64,000 bases of DNA from Thuidium tamariscinum (lineage: Eukaryota > Streptophyta > Bryopsida > Hypnales > Thuidiaceae): positions 22,967,067 to 23,031,066 of the forward strand of contig OX344758.2 in assembly GCA_947034885.2 (NCBI GenBank). Direction: 5' to 3'. Below are positions 36,366-47,415 of this stretch, one piece after another. A program made the translations under genes and the position numbers. The number at the start of each line of letters is the position of its first letter. Positions within the stretch are counted from its first letter, which is position 1. The notes below the pieces were generated by a model. That model was not told the origin of the DNA. It saw nothing but the letters and a program-made list of their open reading frames with translations, and did not search any database.

Positions 36366-39193
36366 CAATTTAAATCCCTTTGGAAATGGCTATAGACAAA
36401 CACATTGTCTCCGGTGCAATTTTTAACAATTTTGTCAATGTTTTGGGCAGCATCAATGGTAGTGCAAAAAAGAAAGTGTTTCTTGTGCCAATCCGGACAA
36501 CGAGAAGTGTCATAGTTGTTTTCTTCATTTTGATAATGAGGCAAATGCAAATACTCATGAAGTTGAATAAGTGCTCTTCCAGACATACCAATCACATCGC
36601 TCTCTGCACATACACTTTTTTCTACACTTTGAAATTGTTTTCGACTGTAGAATTTGATGAATGTTTGTTCCACTTGTTTGTCGTTGGAGTGTATATTTTG
36701 GTATTTTTGAACCTCTCTTTCATAAGGAAAACACCAATATACATCTGAGTGTCCAAATCTAAAGATATCCTCCAAAATGTGTCCTGCACCTGCAACGTGC
36801 TCTAAAGGTCTTCCATTTGGTCCATAAGTATCTTCAGAAAGAATGTGCCACGTTTGAAGCAATAGTCTTACATTTTGGAGGTCTGCTCTTGTCCATCCTT
36901 TACTGCAAGTCTCATTGAAAATGTAATGTGAAATATCAATAAGACACAATCCCATGTTCAGGAGTTTGTAATCCATAGGTTCATCCTTGTTCAATGCATA
37001 TAATACACTTGGTAGCACCCACTGAATAAATTTCTGATTTTCTTCTGCCATGAAAGAATTCCTATACTCAAATGGATCATTAGGCCACCGTCCCCCTCTT
37101 AACTCACGAGGGCGTGACTCTTCCACTGCTATACACATTTTTGATACTATTGTTTGTTTGTCTATATCTTCACCAATCCATGTGAACAAGTTCTTGATGT
37201 ATGTCTTGAAAATGTTCAAGCCCATGATGTGCATTACATCAAACACAAGGTCAAGGGAAAGGTCAAACCCATATAGATGATATAGTATCCATAGAGGGGA
37301 CTCTCCACAAACACCAGTTCTTTGTCCGTGACTAGTGAACGCACTTTTCGGATAAGGAGGCAACCGGTTCCAACTACGCACATCTTGCCATAGCTCTGCA
37401 ATGTTACGTCTTTCAGGAGGATGGTGAATTTGCTCACGATTATGGCCGTATACATAATGACCATCTTGTACCTTTGAATGCATTTTGCACCTTCTACACG
37501 CCGACTTTCCAGATTGTTTCAACTTCCCCATTTTGCATTGAGCCGGATGGTCCCCTGTCACAAGCATCAACATTGCCCTTATCTTTGAGTCTCCCGGTAT
37601 ATTTGGGAAGTGTTCACTCATAAGAGACCGCGGGTAATTTACGTTGAAACCATCGCAATACAAATCTTGCAACTCTTTAATGAATGGTTCTAGTAACTTC
37701 ACCATGGATTCTTTGATTTTTCTATCTAACATTGAGTTTGCACCACTTGTTTTGGGGATGAATGATGTTGGAATGAAAAGCACAGGAATGAGTTCAATTG
37801 GATTTGTTTTTCCTGCATTTAATATGGCAACTTCTAAAACCCAACTGCTTCGATTGTGGCGCTTTGAAATAGTGAATCCATCCCAATGAGCAGCCAATGC
37901 TACATTCCATGGATCACCTTGTATCATCTTTTTCATAGATGATATTTTTTCTAAACAATTCCAACAATCAAAATTGTATTCTTTTGTTTCTTCATTCCAA
38001 GCAGAATTCAAATAATTACGTTTATATGGAAATGTAGAATGCCCCATCCTGCATTTCTTACACATTACTGGCAATTCCCACTCTTGTTCAGGGTTCCACC
38101 AATCTTGGTAAATTCGGAACTTCTCCCCATCCCAAAAGTCTTCTATATGTTCAGGAGCATCGTTTGTAGACTTCCCAATCCAACGGTCCTTGTTTTTCCA
38201 CAAGCTTAACATTCTTTCGGAATATGATTTAGAACGCATAAGATTTTGCAATTGACTTCCTATAGGCAAGTAATCAATTGGAATCATGTTTTTTCTTGGC
38301 ACATTGCACATTGTGCAAGTTTCAGCATGAATATGACAATCTCGTTTGATTTTTGGTGGACTGCATGTGCAATGAACAACATTGTCTCCTTCATATACAT
38401 CTTCAACACTGGGTTCAAGGATGATGGCATCATGCATATTCGCTTCAGTAGAACCAATACACATTCGATACCTTTTGGGGTTTACCATTCCTCTACTTCT
38501 GTACATTTTCATCAATTTCTTCCACGAATTGATAACTTGCCCTTCATCTAGTTCTCCTTTCCATTGCCTGGGCATTCCTCTTAAAATGGCACCGAATTTT
38601 GGGTCTTTGTCATGAATATCTAGAGGTTGCAATCCATCAAATAAATGGCGCATGATGGAATCTTGGCACGAGATTGGACAATTAAAAGAATCCCAATTAC
38701 TTTGCATTTTAATGAATGCATATCTCAAAGCATCCAAAGAATGTTCACCTTCTTCTTCATTTGGAATATCATGTAGTGGATCACCACCTACAATACCCAC
38801 ATTGTTTGACATATCATGAGGTGCGTCACCTTGTTCGTCCTCTATGTCATTTGCAATGTCATTTTGAATGTCATCTATAATGTCATTTGCCAAACGAGCT
38901 ACATTATCTTCCAAAACATCATTGTTTTCATTGTACTCATTCATTTCATCCTCTGGTCTAGTTTCTTCACTACTTTCATGAGAAGTAGTCATTCTTTCAG
39001 GCTTCGATACATCATCAGGAGGTGGTGCATCAAGTCTTTGTCTATCATTGAGTATATTTTCATTAATACGCGCACGTCTTTCAGCTTCAACTTTGTGCCT
39101 ATCATATGTTGTTCTCCAAACACGCCTCCCTCCAAGACAATGGAACCAACAAGTGCATAATACTTTTCTGGGCCTTCGTGGAGGTCGTGCCAT
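36350..39193 (-). CDS. Tnp2-like transposase, N-terminal and catalytic part (947 aa)
   Basis: Transposase of a cut-and-paste DNA element. Seen: ATG at 39191-39193; basic, Cys-containing N-terminus (RPPRRPRKVLCTCWFHC); acidic low-complexity stretch ~60-150 rich in N, D, E and I; Cys/His clusters CTC...CHIHAETCTMC (~275-296) and CKKC...CWNC (~378-413); then WDGFTISKR (D438), GDHPAQCKMGKLK (D548), CRRC (~565) and LDLVFDVMHIMGLN (~645-660). Known: GDHPAQ/DFPA followed by a CxxC and a DxMH helix is the core pattern of Tnp2-family transposases. The frame ends in TAG at 36350-36352, just after FQRDLNWN. The protein-like sequence continues in the neighbouring frame (next entry), which implies a frameshift. 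No other internal stops, so the copy is fairly young. Alternative: a related superfamily such as KDZ; the GDHPAQ core makes Tnp2 more likely. Confidence 0.8.
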   Translation of the reverse strand: MARPPRRPRKVLCTCWFHCLGGRRVWRTTYDRHKVEAERRARINENILNDRQRLDAPPPDDVSKPERMTTSHESSEETRPEDEMNEYNENNDVLEDNVARLANDIIDDIQNDIANDIEDEQGDAPHDMSNNVGIVGGDPLHDIPNEEEGEHSLDALRYAFIKMQSNWDSFNCPISCQDSIMRHLFDGLQPLDIHDKDPKFGAILRGMPRQWKGELDEGQVINSWKKLMKMYRSRGMVNPKRYRMCIGSTEANMHDAIILEPSVEDVYEGDNVVHCTCSPPKIKRDCHIHAETCTMCNVPRKNMIPIDYLPIGSQLQNLMRSKSYSERMLSLWKNKDRWIGKSTNDAPEHIEDFWDGEKFRIYQDWWNPEQEWELPVMCKKCRMGHSTFPYKRNYLNSAWNEETKEYNFDCWNCLEKISSMKKMIQGDPWNVALAAHWDGFTISKRHNRSSWVLEVAILNAGKTNPIELIPVLFIPTSFIPKTSGANSMLDRKIKESMVKLLEPFIKELQDLYCDGFNVNYPRSLMSEHFPNIPGDSKIRAMLMLVTGDHPAQCKMGKLKQSGKSACRRCKMHSKVQDGHYVYGHNREQIHHPPERRNIAELWQDVRSWNRLPPYPKSAFTSHGQRTGVCGESPLWILYHLYGFDLSLDLVFDVMHIMGLNIFKTYIKNLFTWIGEDIDKQTIVSKMCIAVEESRPRELRGGRWPNDPFEYRNSFMAEENQKFIQWVLPSVLYALNKDEPMDYKLLNMGLCLIDISHYIFNETCSKGWTRADLQNVRLLLQTWHILSEDTYGPNGRPLEHVAGAGHILEDIFRFGHSDVYWCFPYEREVQKYQNIHSNDKQVEQTFIKFYSRKQFQSVEKSVCAESDVIGMSGRALIQLHEYLHLPHYQNEENNYDTSRCPDWHKKHFLFCTTIDAAQNIDKIVKNCTGDNVFVYSHFQRDLNWNKEG

Positions 39194-39614
39194 TGCAACA
39201 ATGTTGACTTCTAGAAATGAATGTTTTCCTATCTTCGAAAATGAATAATAAATATATTTCTTTTCAGATCATATTTATATATTTGGAAGTTGTAAACAAA
39301 TGTTGGTTGGTATTACTTTTATATTTTTTCAATCATAATTTTTTTACTTTTTGTATGTGCATTTTTAAAACAAAAAGTAAATGTATTAGTCCTTTTACTT
39401 TAAACACATATTAAATGTAAAAGTAGGTTAATCACATAAAAAATAAAAGTAAAAGCTTTTGTAAAGTTTATTATATAAACCTTTCACATAATTCAAGTAC
39501 ACAATTGATTTATATATACTATTGATAATTATATGTTAAATAGTTGAAGCATCTTATATTGTTTAGAAGTAGCCATAGTCATTTTAGATTGTCTGTTTGT
39601 CCTCTATTCTCACC
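39194..39614. promoter_or_regulatory. Putative divergent promoter region of the transposon
   Basis: AT-rich 420 bp gap between the two oppositely oriented start codons. It must hold both promoters if these genes are expressed. Several TATATA-like strings occur (around 39280 and 39510), but none can be singled out. Confidence 0.4.
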
Positions 39615-40936
39615 ATGGCTGACCTTCTGGAATTATGTTCCCGTTGTGATCACAAATTCAAAAGTAGGTCATACAAATATTGTCCTATGTGTGGTGCTCG
39701 ACGTTTACCGTTTGTAGTGGAGGGTTCCTCAACGGACGAAAGAGAAGCAGAAACTGTTGTAGAGAGTCATAGGTCACAAGCTCTTCCCGTTCCTACATAT
39801 GAACAAATATATGTTCATCATCCCAAGACCTTGAAAGAAGAGGGGAAGTTGTACGGGAAGACATTTCTTATGGCATATTACCTTGACGAGTACTACAAGT
39901 TCCTAAACAACCAGTTGAAGGCAAAACTCTAGTTGCAGGAAGACAGTTTAACAAATAAAAATGTTCAAGAGAGTCGAGTGCAATGGAGGACCACGTTGAA
40001 GGCGATTTGTGAGGCAAGGTCAACAGAAATGGAGTTGTTGGATTTTGGAAAAGTCCAAATACCTTGGCGACCTAAAGAAATTTACAACTACTTGTTGGAG
40101 CATATTGAGAACCAGAGGAAGTATGAAAAAAGCAAACACATGAAGACAGTAGAGGTAAGCTTTTTGGATAACCTTTTTTTATATTGTTCTGTAATTGTAG
40201 ATTTTGTATATAATTGTCAATCATAAGACAAACATTTTGTAGAAAATTAAAATAATAAACTAGAAATCTGCTGCATTTTGGTGTCATTGCATAAATCTTT
40301 GTTTATGTGGAATCGTTCATTTTGAATGTTGGATGTCTTTTACCTTATCCGTTTGTGGCCTTTGAAATGTATTTTCTATGATGAAATTTGTAGAGGACTC
40401 CTGGAGAAGTGGGCAATCCTGAAATTCAAGAGCGCTTATTACAATTGGAAACTGCAGGAACTCAAACTGTAAGGGTATGTTATTTTCAATGATCACTGTG
40501 TATTAATCATGTCATCTTCATTTTATTTCAGTGTATGCTTCTTTGTTCTAATAATTTCTAATGGTGGGATGCTTGGCAGATTGAAATTGAGGACAATGTA
40601 CAAGAGCCACCTTCAGAACATCAAGAAGAACCGAAGCCACAACGTCAAAGGCGAAAAACAAGGAAGGCAGTAGAAGGAGATTTCCAACGCAAGAGGAAGA
40701 CTAGAGGAAAGGCTCCTACGGAAGATGTTGAACACGTGGATGATTTAGCATTGAAAGATGCTGAAACAACCACCCTTCTCCATTATCAATACAGTAGAGT
40801 TGACGACATAGCAAGTCATATAGATGCAGCTATTGACCAACTGAATGTTATAGAGGAAACAAATCGATACAACAAATGGAAGACATATGAATACCACAAG
40901 AAGGTCATGAAGTTAGCTCACAAGTTAAATAATTGA
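39615..40936 (+). pseudogene. Zinc-ribbon accessory gene of the transposon, 3 exons, in-frame TAG
   Basis: Exons 39615-40154, 40394-40474 and 40580-40936 join in phase 0 through donors GAG|GTAAGC and AGG|GTATGT and acceptors TTGTAG|AGG and TTGGCAG|ATT. The product starts MADLLELCSRC, with a CxxC...CxxC zinc ribbon (CSRC, then CPMC ~20 residues later), an acidic middle, a basic stretch (QRRKTRKAVEGDFQRKRKTR) and an amphipathic C-terminal helix. A TAG at 39930-39932 interrupts exon 1 in an otherwise open frame (KAKL stop LQED). It lies divergently beside the transposase, so an accessory DNA-binding role is plausible. I do not recognise the family. It could be functional only if the TAG were read through, removed in other alleles, or a sequencing error. 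Confidence 0.65.
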
Positions 40937-41914
40937 GAATTAATAGATGTTTGAGCTTAGTATTCTGTAATTCAAAACTACTTATAAGTAAGAATATCGT
41001 TTGGATTGCAAGGTATTGTCATTAGAAACGAAGAAGCAAGTTTGTTCACACTGCCTTTGCTACATTTTTTGCTTCATATCTTCTTAAATTAATATATTTG
41101 CATTGTTGATTTTGATTACATATATTGAAAAAAATTTGAAAATTCAATTGAGATTCTACAAAACGACAGTCAGTTAAAAATTAATTAATTTACATTAATT
41201 AAATAATTGTTAAATAGAAGGAAAATCAAGAGTAACGTACAAGCTGAATTTCAAAATTGATCCAAAAGTGGTCAACCGGTCACTAAAGGGTTAAACAAAA
41301 GAATAATGTCGGTTTCATAGTTGAATTTGCATACAAATTTCTATAGCTTGACCTTTAGTTTTAGGTTCTCCTATGCATAAAATAAGAATATATTTATCCT
41401 TAAAAAGTTATTTTGTGGATAGGATTAAATCTATATGGATACTACTACATGAAATTAAAAGTACTCCTACAAAATTTAATCTTCATCAAATGAAAAACAA
41501 TAATAAAATAATATAGTACAAACATTTGAGAATTATAGTCCACTTGTGTCTACACATTTATTTTTTTGAATTTTAAAATGGACGAAATAAAACTCAATCT
41601 TGTTTTCAATTATAAAAATTCAATATTTGAATTAAAACAAAGTAAAATATAACCCAAACAAAAGCTATACTGTAATAAAGTTATACAAGAGTACTTTAAA
41701 ATTAAAAAAAGAATCTGAATACATAATTTTCATTTGTTGATGCCTATTTTGGAAGCCTCAATAATCCCACACCAAATGAATGTCGAGCAACATAGATTAA
41801 GGTAGGAGGCTCAAACTCTGACATGGTATTAAAAGCGAATAGGACCCAAAGATACATTTTTCTTTCTTCAATGTTCCAAATCTGCACATTTCAAGAAGTG
41901 GTCACTTTTGATGA
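40937..41914. other. Non-coding flank of the Tnp2-like element
   Basis: AT-rich. A terminal repeat of the element would be expected here or beyond, but none is identifiable by eye. Confidence 0.5.
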
Positions 41915-42100
41915 CCACAAATGATGACTTTCTTTCAACTTCAAAAATTTGCAACTAATTCAACAAAGCTCCAAAAAATATGAAACAACTTGGGTTAGAT
42001 GCCAATTCCACTAGTCTTTCAAAGTTAATTTATTGAAAAATATTACAAGATGTTTCATGTCCCTAAAATTCAGTTCCAACCCTTAGATGGTTGATTTATG
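41915..42100 (+). repeat. Dispersed repeat family B, partial copy
   Basis: TTCAACTTCAAAAATTTGCA, AGCTCCAAAAAATATGAAAC, AACTTGGGTTAGATGCCAA and a TTATTGAAAAATATT segment match 46240-46535 in the same order. Confidence 0.65.
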
Positions 42101-42175
42101 GACCTTATACCTTATGTTTCCCACTTTTGTAGTCTATAGTGTAAGTGATAACTATGGTTTGAAGTGATGAAGCTA

Positions 42176-42446
42176 AGGTGGGTACACCTAAAAGCACCAC
42201 TTTTTGGTACTGCGCCTAGTAACTATTATTGGTCTAATCAAATTTTCATTTAGTCTTTTTGGCAAGTGAAAGCACGTCCCAATGCACCAAAAAACATAGC
42301 ATTTGGATATGGTATACAAAAGTTATTAAGGTTCAAAGTCTATTTCTAAAAGCACTCCAGCCAAATAGTTACATAATCGAATTCAAAATGTACTGCAACT
42401 ATAGATGGCACTTTTAGATGAAGTGCAATTTTAGGTGTATTCACAT
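42176..42446 (-). mobile_element. TA-flanked MITE (AGGTGGGTACACC family), copy B
   Basis: Starts AGGTGGGTACACCTAAAAGC after TA. It shares with copy A, in opposite orientation, the blocks AGTCTTTTTGGCAAGTGAAAG, the GTATACAAAAGTTATTAA region and TAGATGGCACTTTTAG. The right end is degenerate (GGTGTATTCAC). Older than copy A. Confidence 0.65.
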
Positions 42447-43299
42447 TTATCTAAACAGAAAGTATTGATGAAACATGAATGTCCATACAAGGAATTATAA
42501 TTTGTCTGAATATGGCAAAATCATGAACTTTTGAACTTCTGGAGATGAATTCTAACAGTTCCATTCATTAATAACTAAAAAATAATGTAAAAAACAATCC
42601 AATATTTTATTTCAACATATGAACTATAGAAAGAATTTGACAAATAAAATCTTTGATTAAGCTTAGTCAAAGATTTACCTAGTACTTGGTAGTCAGGCAA
42701 TTATATTACTGCCTCTTTTGTCATTGTCATTGTCATTGTGACAAACTGTCACGAGCTCACATTGAGTTAAATAAAAAAATTGTTTTATTTTATTACAACA
42801 ACCCCCCACGGCCCCACCCCACCTGGTGAGCCCCCAAAAATGATGTAAATTAAATTAAAGTAAATCTCCCCTTTCCAACCCTATTTGTAATTTTCAAGTG
42901 GGATGGGGTTTGGTATTTGATAATTTTGAAGTCATTATAAAATTTTATATGACTTCAAATTTATTTATTTTTATTTCGATTTGTTTTTAAATATTAATTA
43001 TACAATTTAAAATTTCAAAACAAACTACATACCTACAATGAAACAATATGCATTGTGATATGTGCATAAACATTTAGCACTCTACCTTCTGAACCTCTAA
43101 GGGATCAGACCTTTTCTTCGTCAAAAACATTCAAAAATAACATTTCTATTGTAGATTTCAATACTTTTAAAACTTTGAATTTTTTTGCATATCAAAGTAA
43201 TCAAACCATGGAATCTTATACTCAACTAGGGTGAGATTGTGTGGAAATTTTTTAGAAACTCTTACCACATGGTGACATAATTTGCAAGATATACGCGTT

Positions 43300-43640
43300 T
43301 AACCCCTAAAGAACCAAGGTGTGTTTTTTGACAACATAGAAATTTTGCGTAAGTATATGTGACTAGAGATATCTATGTTTTGGACCTAAAGGAATATCTT
43401 TAAGGCCCAACAATTTTTGTAACTTTTCATTATATGGTAAAAAAATTATTGCATGATATGTTGTTTCTTTTGCAACTTGGGCAATTTGGGTAGATCAAGA
43501 AAACATTTTTTTTAGAAAAAAAAATTTGAAATTGGTTTTCTAGATTTATATGTACAATACATGGAAAATTTTGAATCATTCCATTTTGATAAGTGAGTCA
43601 AAAGTTATGAAGAGTTTTTTTTATGGGTAGGTAAATGGAT
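43300..43640 (+). repeat. Dispersed repeat family A, copy 3
   Basis: TTTTTTGACAACATAGAAAT, AAGGCCCAACAATTTTTGTA and AAAAATTATTGCATGAT match copy 2 in order. AACCCCTAAAGAACCAAGG upstream matches copy 1 in reverse. Confidence 0.65.
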
Positions 43641-46239
43641 TCTCTACTCTAAAAATAAACTTTGAAGTCTTTTATTTAATTAAATTTATAATAATTTGGG
43701 AAAAATTAATAATTGTGGATGTTGATTATTTATTACAACATTTGAACCATTGGGGTTGGTATTTTCCCATTTCATAACAAAATTCTTAACAATTTAGGAT
43801 TTTGAATCATTCTCTTCTTTCTACTTAGTTACAATTTTTTTCGTATATGTTGTACAATTTTGAACGATCTAAAACTTTTCAAGCATATAGCCCACTTGCC
43901 TTGAAGAATGAATTCAAAGAAGCATTACTATTTTAGATAGTTATTCATACAAATGTGAGCTTTTGAAGTGCAATTGCTTGGTTGTGCAAAATTGCAAGGC
44001 TAAAAAAAGGATTTTGGTCAATGTAAGTGCTATTATCTTTTGATCCACATTATAGGAATTTTTGAAATTTTTTTCCATCTTCTGAAACTAGAATACAACA
44101 AGATCCTACAATTATATGTCTCTGAAAACAATTTTTTTCAAAAAATTGGTACTTGTGTTAGAAATGGTAATTCTAAATTCACTTTGGTGAAAATATAGTC
44201 AAGGAACTTTAGTGGTTTAATTGAAGAATTTTTATCACTTGAACCAATTATCAATCCAATTAGATATAAGATTTTGGATCTTTTTTAGTCTCTTGATGGC
44301 CTAAAAAAGCATATATTGCCTCAATCCTTGTTTAGATTACATATTCACATTTAGATTTAAAAGGCTTATAAAAGTACTAGGGCTAGATTCCATATAGTGT
44401 TGTTAGATACAAAGTCTAAGAACTATAAAATTTTGACAAAAATAGATGATGTATAAGAAGTTCATCCCTATTCTAAAAGAATAATTTAATAATTTGAAAC
44501 TATACATGTCTAATATGAGGTTTTTGATTACCAATCCTATTTCAAATCTTTCAAATTTTATCATTGATAACAATTAATAAATTTTAGCATTTTTCAAAAT
44601 TACAAGAGTTTTTTTTAAACTATGTCTACAAGCCCACGAGTGGTTTAAAACAAGATGTATAAATTAAAGCATCAATGTTAACATTGCATTTCAAAATTGA
44701 AGATAAGTAAAGTTGTATGACTCATATACTTTCTATTGCTCCGTGCACATATTAAGGTTTCATTGATTCACAAAGTTATTTGTGCTAAAGAACAACAAAT
44801 CAAAGGATATTTTGCAAGTATTTTTATCAATAAATTTCTGAAAAACAACAATAATATTTTTAGTGGTCAAATTAAAAACATTTATAATCTTCTATTATAT
44901 AGCATGAAGGGAAGAGTTCTTGTCTTTGTGAGAGGCTGAGAGCTAATGTACGTAGTTCTTTGGTAAATTTTTGGAAACTCTCTTACAAGATAGAGAAATT
45001 GATGAGCTTTGTGGGAACCCTAATTTTTATTTCAATTGCTCCTTGGGAGCAAAAGTTATACCACAAAAAGTACAAAATCAAAATTATTAAGTTATTCCTA
45101 AAATAATGTGTTTTTTAATATGTGAAGCTTTGATTCATTCTATTTGAACTAGTAATGAAAAAGTTACAAACAATGTAGTTTTCTGGGCTGTTTTAACATC
45201 TTCTTATAAAAAATAACTTTGATCGCTAGTATTTTCCAGTCTTTATAGTCAAACTTCAAAAAAAATTTATTACATGATCTTGAACAAGTTTAGTACATGA
45301 TCCTATGGTTAGATTTTCAAAAAATGTTTTATTGATTTTTTGTTTTTAAATGAATGCACTAAAAGTGGCAATTTTGAGAGGTTTTGATAGAATATTGGTT
45401 TTAGTCCTTTAGAAGTTAAATAATAACATAATTGTAATGATAATATAAAATGTTCTTTGATGTTGTAAGAGGATAAGTTTTCCCTTTGTAACCATAGATA
45501 TTCACCTAGTTCTAATCATTGATTTTATGAAATTGTCATTTCAAATTCAATTTCACAATCAACTTGTCCTTATACAAACGCAATACATTTTATGTTAATT
45601 ACAATGAAATAAAGTGTAATTAAATAGAACTATAGGGCATATAATTAGAGTTGTCAATTTTGGTCATCCAACTTTTAAATTCACCCGAAAGGATTCAAAT
45701 AAGTGTTTATATATTAATCTCTTGAAGATCAAAGGTTCAAATTTTGGAAGAATTGAGTGAGAAAATAGTTGTAGCCTCACTACAAAAAAATGAGTGTCCA
45801 ATCAATTTGTGGCTTTAGAAAGTTTATTCTAGAATTTGTGTAGAAGAATTTACAAAGTCATTTTTTCAACAAAATGTAGTGTATGTGAGGCTCATGTCCA
45901 AGAGCTCTCAACAATATAGGAAGTAGACATTGCAATGTGGACCCTAGGACCAAATTGTAAATAGAGAAATCAATATCATTCATTTACTAAATCAAATTAT
46001 TGACAAAAGAAAAAAAATCCAAAACTATGAGCTATTGAAGAAGTAATTTGGTTAGGTTTTATTCAACTTCAAAGTTTTGCAAACACCAGAGTGGTGTTAT
46101 CTTGGGCATTGAGGGAATAAAGGATGATTTATCTTGAAACGGAGTAGAATCCGAATGCGTACAATGGGGTTAGAAAAAAAAATGAAGAATGAAGAATTAA
46201 AACAAAAGAGTGAGGGTAAGGTGGAAGGCTCTTTAATGG
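43641..46239. other. Non-coding, nothing recognised
   Basis: AT-rich; frames up to 67 codons without support. Confidence 0.55.
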
Positions 46240-46535
46240 AGCGGGTTCTAAAATGGTGCCCTACCTGAAATGTATAGTACTTGTACATGTTGCTTTTTCA
46301 TAGCATGTAGCCATGTACTAGCAATTTTCATTTTAGCGATGACACCATATTAGAGCCCTATGTCCTTTCAACTTCAAAATTTGATAACTAATTCCACAAA
46401 GTTCCAAAAAATATGAAACGACTTGGGTTAAATGTCAATTCTACTTCTCTTTCAAAAGAAAATTACTGAAAAATATTTCTAAAAGTTCTACCTCCCTGAA
46501 ATTCTGTTTCAGCCCTTTGATGGTCCATTGTAGGA
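46240..46535 (+). repeat. Dispersed repeat family B, fullest copy
   Basis: GGTTCTAAAATGGTGCCCTA ... AGAGCCCTATGTCCTTTCAA ... GACTTGGGTTAAATGTCAAT ... TTACTGAAAAATATT ... TCTGTTTCAGCCCTTTGATG. Four copies of this family occur in the window. It ends just upstream of the exon-fragment island. Confidence 0.7.
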
Positions 46536-46639
46536 CCTCTTACCTTACGTGGACTCAATCTGAGTCGTGAACCGAGTATCACAGACGGCCTCCTTGCCCG
46601 GAACCACCTCGTTAGGTCGGTTTGTTTTTTGTATCCCTA

Positions 46640-46860
46640 ACCCTTTCACAGACATGGCCGGTGATGATCACTTGATGACGCGCGGAAGACTTCTTGCGAT
46701 GCAATTGTGATTGCCGATTGGAGTTTGTGGAGCAAGAGACACTTGTTTGACATCGAGCGCAACTCCACGGCGTTGTCCACCGTTTCCAGCTTCAATTTCA
46801 GTGATTATGTGCGGATTCCCAACATCACCGGCGCGTCTCTTCCCGTTGGCTACCTCGCTG
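46640..46860 (+). pseudogene. Unidentified exon-like fragment
   Basis: GC-richer block with protein-like coding (SCDAIVIADWSLWSK, then HLFDIERNSTALSTVSSF and YVRIPNITGASLPVGYLA) ending at a donor-like CTCGCTG|GTGAGC. An upstream ATG at 46654 opens a different frame (MAGDDHLMTRGRLLAMQL, then stop), so a frameshift separates start and body. I do not recognise the protein. It is probably the first fragment of the exon island. Confidence 0.45.
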
Positions 46861-47145
46861 GTGAGCTCATCGCTGGTTTTTCCATACGAGCCCTAATTTC
46901 TTTGAAACTGGAATTCTTAGCAGGGAGGACAGCAGATTAGAAAGTTTCAGTTTGTATACAGAATGTGAGGTTGATGCGATTAAATTCTAAGGGTTCGTTT
47001 CTGGTAAATTTTTGATTCAGTCATGTGAAGGAACCGTATTTTCTTAGGGTGACTGTTTGTACCTGTATGAGCACCCTGCATCGCTCGCTCTTTTTGCTCG
47101 CTTCGTCTGCGACTTCCTTAGCGAGCGTCGTCTAAGCTTCACAAC

Positions 47146-47415
47146 ATGGTGCGTTGGTTTCATGCTCGTGGATTCGTGGTTTTAAACATAACTATTTTCG
47201 TTTTGTGTCCCATGTCCTGGCATGCCGGTAATCTTCGGTTTGGTTTAGGTTTTTGAGCTCTAGGGTTTTGGATATGTTGGTGATAGTTCTTGTGCTGGAT
47301 GTGATCTGGTTCTGCAGACTGCCAAGAGGCGCAGCGGAGGTCGTAACAAGACCACGTGGCCATGTGAACCTTATTTGGTGCTTCAATTGTTCATTGTGGG
47401 CGTTGCGTCCCCAAG
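47146..47415 (+). pseudogene. RPS26: Ribosomal protein eS26 gene fragment
   Basis: eS26 is a small-subunit protein near the mRNA exit channel. Seen: ATG|GTGCGT at 47146 (the start codon ends exon 1), a 168 nt intron, TGCAG|ACTGCCAAG at 47317, then codons for TAKRRSGGRNK, RGHV, a C-x-N-C and finally CGRCVPK before CCCAAG|GTAATT. Known family sequence: MTxKRRNGGRNK, RGHVKPIRCSNCxRCVPKD. At least two frameshifts are needed, one after GGRNK and one between NCS and CGRC. The remaining exons (DKAIKRF onwards) are not visible. The 5' UTR-like stretch at 47085-47145 is pyrimidine-rich, as in ribosomal protein genes. A dead fragment. Confidence 0.75.

Larger units (their letters stand above)
35750..41000. 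mobile_element. Tnp2-like (CACTA/EnSpm-type) DNA transposon, ends not resolved
   Basis: Two divergent transcription units, a large transposase on the minus strand and a smaller multi-exon gene on the plus strand, share a ~420 bp intergenic region at 39194-39614. This two-gene arrangement is known in CACTA-type elements (transposase plus DNA-binding accessory protein). I could not find matching terminal inverted repeats. A CACTA string at 41282 and one at 34731 are not convincing partners. Both genes carry one lesion, so the copy is probably no longer autonomous. Confidence 0.6.

Noticed and set aside
36380-39248. Plus-strand frames of 66-122 codons inside the transposase region
   Set aside because: Antisense shadows of the Tnp2-like coding frame.
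41275-41295. CACTA string as a transposon terminus
   Set aside because: GTCACTAAAGGG has no convincing inverted partner on the far side of the transposase.
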